The notes under the pieces: model-generated
The model's database searches: none
Seen by the model: the letters and a program-made list of their open reading frames with translations, nothing else
What the model was told of the DNA's origin: nothing
Made by a program: the position numbers and the translations under genes
Shown here: positions 56,777-64,000 of the stretch, piece after piece
Layout of the letters: each line of letters begins with the position of its first letter
Numbering within the stretch: position 1 is the stretch's first letter
Assembly: GCA_023213395.1 (NCBI GenBank)
Contig: CM041465.1
Coordinates: 217,131,741 to 217,195,740 of the forward strand
Origin: Cycas panzhihuaensis
Taxonomy: Eukaryota > Cycadophyta
Length of the DNA stretch: 64,000 nucleotides
Direction of reading: 5' to 3'

Positions 56777-59700
56777 CAATATGGTATTAGAGATAAATTT
56801 TAATTTCTAGTATGGTATCTAAGCCATATTGCAAAAGATCTTATGAAGTAGTTTACAAGCCCATACATAAGCTAAGTGAATTAACAGTTGAACCAATTAT
56901 AAAGCTAGTTATAGATTTCGCATATGAATTAGTATAAGAGCCAACTTTGAGGTCTGAGTTGATGATTTTAAAGGTTAATTATGCCAATTATGCCAATGAC
57001 ATGTGATTAAGATTTTGGGGTAAGATGAAGTAGATTCAAATTCACATACATATGATAAAAGCTACATATAGGAGATAGAGCTATATACAGATGTTAAAAG
57101 TAGTAATAATAATGGTATGTTGATTTATTGAATTAGTGTGGAAATTTATTTAAGCATGTTATAAACACATATTCAAAGTATGTAGGTATGAATCAAGTCC
57201 ACTAAAGATGATACAAGAGGAAAACTATTGTTAGTTGCATTCATCAATACAGGCTGGTCACCTATAGAAGTGATTGAGATTTTGTAAGGCTAGACACCTC
57301 ACTAAATCTTATAATTATTAATAAAAAGTTCAAAAGATAAGTGTTGATAATACATCTCTTTTATCCAAATTTTATTTATGAAAAATTTTGTCTACTTTAG
57401 CTTGTGAAATTTCTAGTCAAAAGTATTTTTACAGTAATTGTGCTATTAAGAGATGTATAAAATGATGAATATAAAAGTGAAAATGTTAAGATGGAATGAA
57501 GAAGATGAAGCAAGACATGATAAAATAGTTAAACCAACAAACCCATTAGTAAGTCAAATATGTAACAGACATGTACAAATTGATATGCAATAAACTTATA
57601 AAGTTATGTTGAGGTATTATGATGATGTCATGAAAATTTAATGCATATTTTAAGAGAGACAAAAAAAAAGAAGTGGCATGGTAATAAAGGTATGTTATGT
57701 AGATATAATGATATGATTTTATGGTTATTCTATGATAAACAATAGTAGGCAAATGTTCCATTGATGAATGTGAAATAGGTACTGAATTTGTTTGATGAAA
57801 AGCAATGCCACATGTATTTGATGGTTAAAAGGTATGTTGTATAAGGCTTGATTTGATGACATTCATGAATTTAGGGTTTGAAGCTATTGATTAAAAGGCA
57901 AATATAAGGGCATGATATGTTATTATGTAGCATGCTCATTATGTAGGAAAACATATATATGTGGATAAAATAAAGTTATCTTGTAAGGGAAATTAGGGTT
58001 TGAAGAAAATTAATGAAACATTATATTATATGAAAGTAGGGCAAGTATTTGAGGTATGTACTAGGCACAGTGATGAAATTTAAGGGCAAGTTTAAATGGT
58101 CAAAATAAATATATAAGGGCATAAGAAATGTCCCATGAAAATTCAAGTGAGGTGCATATATGAGAATAATGTACATCTTAACAAAGACTCTATCCCTCTT
58201 AGTGATGCAATGACCAGGAGTTTTATTAGATGATTGTCACTTTGTCATGGCTAGTATGATGTCTATATCTCTATAGTTAGCTCATTAAAATGTGGGATGG
58301 CTGTGGCCTTGTAGTGAAGGTAATTGTGGATTGAATATATGTTATGCTTAATCATTGAGTTTTGTAGTGCACCAGTAGTAGGTTGTAAGTGTTTTGAGTG
58401 TGATAATAGGTAAAACAAAGGTGAATCTCTTTACATGTGAACCTCTTTACATGTAGGCATAGATGATTATGATAACCCTATTCCTGCATTTGTGTGTGAA
58501 GCCATTGTAACTAACTATAGTATACCTGCAATTCATGTTTATATGAATTAGACCCACCCCTCTATGTCAAGCCATCATTTATTTACTCACAACGATCTGT
58601 TATCAGATCTACAACTGAATAAACTAAATCACCCTTATTCATTTATTTGTCATGCTCCTATTTTCTTGAAAATTGACTTGTAAATTTGCATGACATGCCA
58701 TTACCATGAAGATAATAGATGTGGTCACGCAAATTTTTTACAAAAGATCCATTATCAATTGATTCAGTATTCATCATGCCATCGCTAAAAACTTACACAG
58801 AGAAGTAGGCAAGAAATATTTGATCAATATATAAAAATATTTTGTATTTAATTTCATTAATTAAATTATTTTTTAATATGATTTAGAATCTAAACATGAT
58901 GTAGACTCCAAAAATTAATTAGCTAAATTATTTTTTTTTTATAACTGCAAAAATAGAATTAACTGAATTTGATAATATTTGAAGTATGTGCCTCTACCCC
59001 CTTCATTCAACAAATGGTCATATAGAGTATTTCCATGACCAGTAGCCAATTGAAAAAGGGGCTTAATGCATTTTCTTAAAAAATGCATCATTTTTTGGAC
59101 ATACTAACACTATTTTATTCATAACTTTTCATAAGAGTGTGTTCTTTGAGCCGTTAGTTATGTTGGAAAGAGAATTTTGAGAGTGTCAAAATGAGTGGTC
59201 AAAAAGCATATTTTAGAGATCATATGGTAGATATTTTAATGGGTAAATATGATCAAAATAGTTTTGACCTCATAAAAGTTACATTTTATGATCTTATTTA
59301 GATTTGTTTTGGTATATTTTACTATTTTTATAGGGTCTGGAGATCATGATGATATTATTGATGATTGTCAAAGAAAGAACAAGTAAATTTTATTTAAAAA
59401 TGAACATATAAAGGCTTATTAATAATATTTGAAGGTTTATAACAAATAAAAATTTATGATATGGGAATCTTATACATATTTTAGACATAATGAAAATCCC
59501 CCTCGACATTTTATACATTTGATCTGGTGGCGTATAATACTAATCAAATGCATGTTCACTTGGTTTATTAGACACTTATTTAAATGAATGATAATTGACG
59601 ACACCACTTGATATATTGATGAAGGGCCATGATTATTTGTTCATTTGTTAGAGAAATAAATTGATATGATAATTGAGTGAAAATTTCATCTATTTATGAG

Positions 59701-60644
59701 ACATAAAAAAAGAGAATAAGTCTTATATATTAATTTCTTGGTACACCAATTCAGTGATTGATGTTATCTAATTGATATATAATATGTGTTTGTCAGTGAG
59801 AATTCTGATTTGTCATGTATGACAAGAGGCATATAATCACACTATTTATATTACCTTGTTATAATTAATTGATCTTGTCCAGGTAATACACCCTATTCTT
59901 AGAGTTAGTATGTTTAGATGATTAATTTAATGATGTTAAAAGAAAGTTACAAGTGTGCAAATTTGTTGATGAAGATAACACGCGAGTTATTTACTTATAC
60001 ACAAGAGGTGAGATGAATGAGAATATTATTGTAACATGATAATTGTATTGTTATTCTCATATACAAGAGGCAAGATATTTTATGCTACTCTTGTAATAAT
60101 ATTTTACCTAATAGCTAAATGTTATTTATATGTATTGATGAATTACGTATAAGAAGCACTTCTTAGAGAATTACTTATTACAATGGTTAGTTACCCATGT
60201 ATTTTAGTAGATGGTTGTTTTATATAGACATTAGTAATCAATTTATTTTGTTTGGATGATAGGTTAACAATGATGATGTTTATAACAACTTTATAGGTGA
60301 AGATATGAAGTTATTTAGGAAAATATTTTATATAAACATGACAAGTGAAAGTTATATATATTGGTTGACATTTGATGGACGATTGATGATTTCTATGGAG
60401 GTTTTTATAGGTTGGTTATTTATAATTAATTACTGATGATTACATATGACTACATATAATTTACAAGTTAATGTTTGCAAGAAACAAGCATGATGTTAAC
60501 ATATTTATAGGTTACAAGTGATATAATTTAGTATATATTTGATATAGGTTTATAAATTCTAACATATAAGAAAGCATAAAGATAATGAAGACTAAGTTTA
60601 ATTAAAGACTTAAAGATTTGAAGACATTAAATATTAATGGGGAG
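56777..60644 (+). other. J internal non-coding region
   Basis: No frame resembles a protein. Blocks at about 59085-59215 and 60140-60235 resemble parts of A1 and A2 (and, for the second, B). A poly-T run lies at about 58931-58940. Confidence 0.6.
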
Positions 60645-61134
60645 TGTTGAAATATGTGATATTATCATATATATAATGTTTAATGTAAAGTAGTATACCC
60701 ACATAAAATTACAATCAACAAAAGCATTTATAAATATAATATATAGAATTATTTATGTACATATCCTATTAGATAATGAAAAGACTTAGGAAATATTATA
60801 AATTATTAATGAGGTGGTTATTCATATAATACTTACACATACCCCTTAAGAACTTAAGAGAGGAATGACTCATTTGGAGATTCATTCATTTGATATCTTA
60901 AAGTGGAGCTCTCAACTTCAATGTTCTCCCTTGATTTTTAATATACTAGATTTTTCATATATCAATCTATTGTCTATCTTATGATGCATGCTTGATTTTT
61001 TTATATTTTATGATTTATGTTATTTCTTGATTTGTCAATCTTACATACATGATTTATGTACTTTCTTCATGTTATGATTATTTTATTATACATGTTTGAT
61101 ATACTTCCTCTATACATAATGAGAACATTACAAT
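60645..61134 (+). repeat. J right (3') LTR
   Basis: Aligns with 56297-56776 along its length with many substitutions, which suggests an old insertion. Confidence 0.8.
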
Positions 61135-62079
61135 ATGGTATAAGAGTTGAATTTTAAATTCTAACTTATGCACTGCTGAGTTTATTATATTTTCATATAA
61201 GAGAAAGATTAAACAAAAAACACAATCAACACTTGATTATCATATCAAATATATCCTTCCTTCTATTATTAGGTTAAAGAAAATAGGGTTTATTTAGGAT
61301 ACATATATTTTAGATAACATGAATGATGTTTGGGAAGGAATGGAATGGTATTAAAAGAATGATGGATATATTTTATTTATGAAGATAAATTTTAAGAAGG
61401 TATATCATATAATTGAATAGTTATTTATCCATAATATACTCAAATGTTCATGCTTCATAAAAATATATATACATATGGTTGAGATAATTTTTATTAATTC
61501 TTTTATAAGTATATCCTTAGGTGGGGCCTTAACCAGACTAGTATAGTTAATTAGATCTATTTGGTGAGGGTTCCCCCTTATCTCTAACTTATATATACGA
61601 GTAAAAAACTTTATTAGTTATCTTCTTATGGGTAGGGATAACCAAGGTTTACTCAAAGGCATAACTCCCTAAAGGTATTAGCCTATAAATACTCTATGAG
61701 CATTTTGTTAAGCATTACTTTCTCATATTAGTAAGAAGTAATGGAGTAAACAATGTAGATTGTTAAACACTGGTACTTAGCATTAATTTCTATGATTTAA
61801 TAAAGTAAAGTTACATGTTATTTCTAGTCCCTAAAGGTTAGATTTAAGTGGCTTGATAGGTATAAGTGATCTTGTTATAATATTAGGGAAATCTTTAAAT
61901 TTTTAGGTCTTGTCTTTAATTCTTAGGCTTTACTTCTTACTATATAGAGCTATGACTTAGTAAAGACAAAAAAGAAACTAAGTTATCATGATACCAAAAC
62001 ACTATCATTAGTAATAAGAAATTAGATTAGTACCTGCTTCATATGTCTCTTGTTCTTCATGTTAGATCCCTTCCAAGTT

Positions 62080-62099
62080 TATATATATATATATATATT
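62080..62099 (+). repeat. (TA)n microsatellite
   Basis: About ten TA units. Confidence 0.93.
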
Positions 62100-62781
62100 A
62101 CTAAACTCCTTGAAGCCTTTTTTGTAGTCCTTGATAAGAAGAAATATGTAATACTCCAAGATTGAATGGGAGATATGTTATAAAATAAGGAGAAAGGGGG
62201 CATTGGTATCATAAATAGATAGAAGAAAAGATTGTTCCTATGTGATAAATGAGTAGTTAGGGTTAGAGAAGGTAATATAGCCTTGGCGATACTCCTCAGA
62301 AATAACATCAATTATGATAGAACTTTGGGATAATATAGGTTTATTTTTCCTATTGAAGATTATCACACCACCTTATTACTTGATAAGAAGAACTAGCATA
62401 CTTGAAATATAATAAGTATATTACTTAGAGATGTGATCAGTTGAAGAGAGACCTTTTAATAAGAAACTCTTCTATTTCATGGTCTTATATCCTAGTAAAA
62501 TGAGGAAGAATTCATGGGTATAATACACAGTTTAATGCCAATCACTTGGCTAATAATTAGTTATAATTAATTAAATAGTACTTTGAATATTTAAGGGAGG
62601 ATTAGATTCTATGGATTATATTAAAGAATATATTAAACCCTAATAACATAGATAAACTAATTATGGATGAAACTTGTTCTCCACAAATATCATTTCTAAC
62701 CTCATAGTGTAGTCACCTGCATTCTAATGGTAGAAGGATTATGCCTAGTATTGCACCAATATATTTACTAAGATCTCAACC

Positions 62782-62784
<3 letters not shown>

Positions 62785-62831
<47 letters not shown>

Positions 62832-62840
62832 CACACACAC
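62785..62840 (+). repeat. Compound (CT)n-(AC)n microsatellite
   Basis: About 21 CT units (62785-62827) followed by six AC units to about 62840. Confidence 0.95.
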
Positions 62841-64000
62841 ATATGGCACAAGAAGTTTATAAGGATATATAAAGTCATATTAGAGCCTAAAAAAAAATCT
62901 TTTTATATGATCTTTTCTTTATAATGTTCTATCAATAAAAATTAAGTTGACTAAAATTGGTATGATTGACTTGTATAATCCTAGAGCTTGGAATACTATC
63001 ATCATTAAGCATAATAAATAATATATTACCAAATCTTATCCACTACTTGATATATGCTTATAATTGAAACTCTCTTTATAATATACAAGAATAAAAATAA
63101 ATTTGTATTTATGGGTCTTCTGCCTTAGTTATTTTTTTTGACTATGTGAAATTGGTTATGCCATTTGTCTATTCTAGGTAAACTAATACTCAAGAATAAA
63201 AAATAAAAATAGGTTTATCATCCCTACTAGAACATATTAAATATTAGAGAGTAGTACCTTATACCATCAGCCATATGCCACATGAGGGAGACATCTCAAC
63301 CCACAAGGGAAGTTGTGAATGTAGGGACCCAATACATATTAGAGAGATAAGTTTCACTAAAAATAACCCTAAAAGGAAAAATAACATGCATTATCCTTTT
63401 CTATTTACAAAGTTTCTTATATAAGCAAAGAAAGATAGCCCCCAAGGTCTACTAATGATAACTTATGGAAAAGTTAGATGTTTAGGAAACATGATAAGCA
63501 TGGTAAGGGGATGATGGTTATGGGTCTCCAAGTACTTCTTTATTATCTCAGTACTTTATTGCTTTTCATGTTATCTAGTTTTAGATTAAAGTTAATCAAG
63601 TATATATGTCACCTTACAGAGCTTAATTTTATTAGAATATTAAGTTTCACAAAAGTTGATGTAATGTTTAGTTAGTAGATGTGATACAATCCCAACCAAT
63701 AATTTTCATACTAATGGAAGATTATGAGGAAAAAAGAGAGTATAATAAAACTTTATTATCATTGTAATAGCTCAGTTACATCAAGATCATAAAAAACAGA
63801 TTTGAGGAATTAAAGGACACTAAAGAGAAGATGTACATAGGTACAATCTAATAAGAAAAGATTATGACATAATAGATCTCTTTACAGATATTTGGCCTTA
63901 AGTAAATAGAAGTGGTCATTTTTCCTAGCATTCTATTAGTAGATCATGCAGTCTTTAATCTCATTGGTGGAGATATGTGGCCCACACACATAAATTAAGA

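Larger units (their letters stand above)
56297..61134 (+). mobile_element. J: large non-coding LTR element
   Basis: Two LTR copies (56297-56776 and 60645-61134; TGTTAGAATATGTG / TGTTGAAATATGTG to GTACATTACA / GAACATTACA) surround 3.87 kb with no gag or pol motif. A TGGTATTAGAG-like primer site follows the left copy and ATTAATGGGGAG precedes the right one. Similarity between copies continues past ATTACA for about 33 bp, so either the LTR is longer than stated or the right side belongs to another copy. I found no target-site duplication (left flank CATGT). J lies next to the integrase of I. Confidence 0.75.
61135..64000. other. Unassigned AT-rich DNA
   Basis: No gene was recognised on either strand. 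The short frames at 62057-62311 (minus) and 63478-63675 (plus) lack any motif. A TATA-like CTATAAATACTC lies at about 61682-61693. The start (61135-61167) resembles the primer-site region of J. Confidence 0.5.

Noticed and set aside
59648-59680. TGTTAGAGAAATAA resembling the start of the H LTR
   Set aside because: Match ends after about 15 bases and no LTR end or primer site follows.

Overview
The window is plant nuclear DNA from a large, repeat-rich genome. A gymnosperm or another large-genome plant is my inference: the sequence is AT-rich and nearly every kilobase is LTR retrotransposon in deep nests. I found no intact host gene. The only candidate is a possible last exon at about 428-565.

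Layout. 1-3776: non-transposon DNA with the possible exon, a (TG)n run and a 69-bp imperfect tandem repeat. 3782-6718: complete non-coding LTR element A1. 6914-18013: minus-strand copia K, interrupted by the RT-less Ty3/gypsy element L (9357-14855) and a foldback element (16350-16625). 19055-19849 and 50276-50596: the two halves of a decayed Ty3/gypsy gag (G), split by a 30.4-kb nest. The nest is minus-strand copia C (19850-50275). It contains non-coding element A2 (24943-46121), non-coding element B (46763-49594) and a second foldback element (49831-50216). A2 in turn holds plus-strand copia D (25562-38406), which contains plus-strand copia F (27582-32870), and minus-strand copia E (39910-45795). 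50597-56296: fragments of a plus-strand copia (H) and a minus-strand copia (I). 56297-61134: another large non-coding LTR element, J. 61135-64000: AT-rich DNA with microsatellites and no recognised gene.

Most boundaries come from matching LTR ends plus 5-bp target-site duplications: AATGT for E, AGTTT for D, AAAAA for A2, ATCTA for B, AAAAT for F and ACAGT for L. K and A1 have one mismatch each. Order of insertion on the main axis is therefore G, then C, then A2, then D, then F. All coding regions are pseudogenes. Most of their stop codons fit C-to-T or G-to-A change (CAA/CAG/CGA/TGG to stop), as expected from deamination of methylated cytosine.

Most unusual are the non-coding LTR elements A1, A2, B and, more distantly, J. 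They encode no gag or pol but share blocks placed similarly before the 3' LTR. The A and B LTRs keep a short hydrophobic reading frame open. In A2, and apparently J, a primer-binding-site-like motif lies inside the LTR end with a second one just beyond. All percentages and homologies here were judged by eye.
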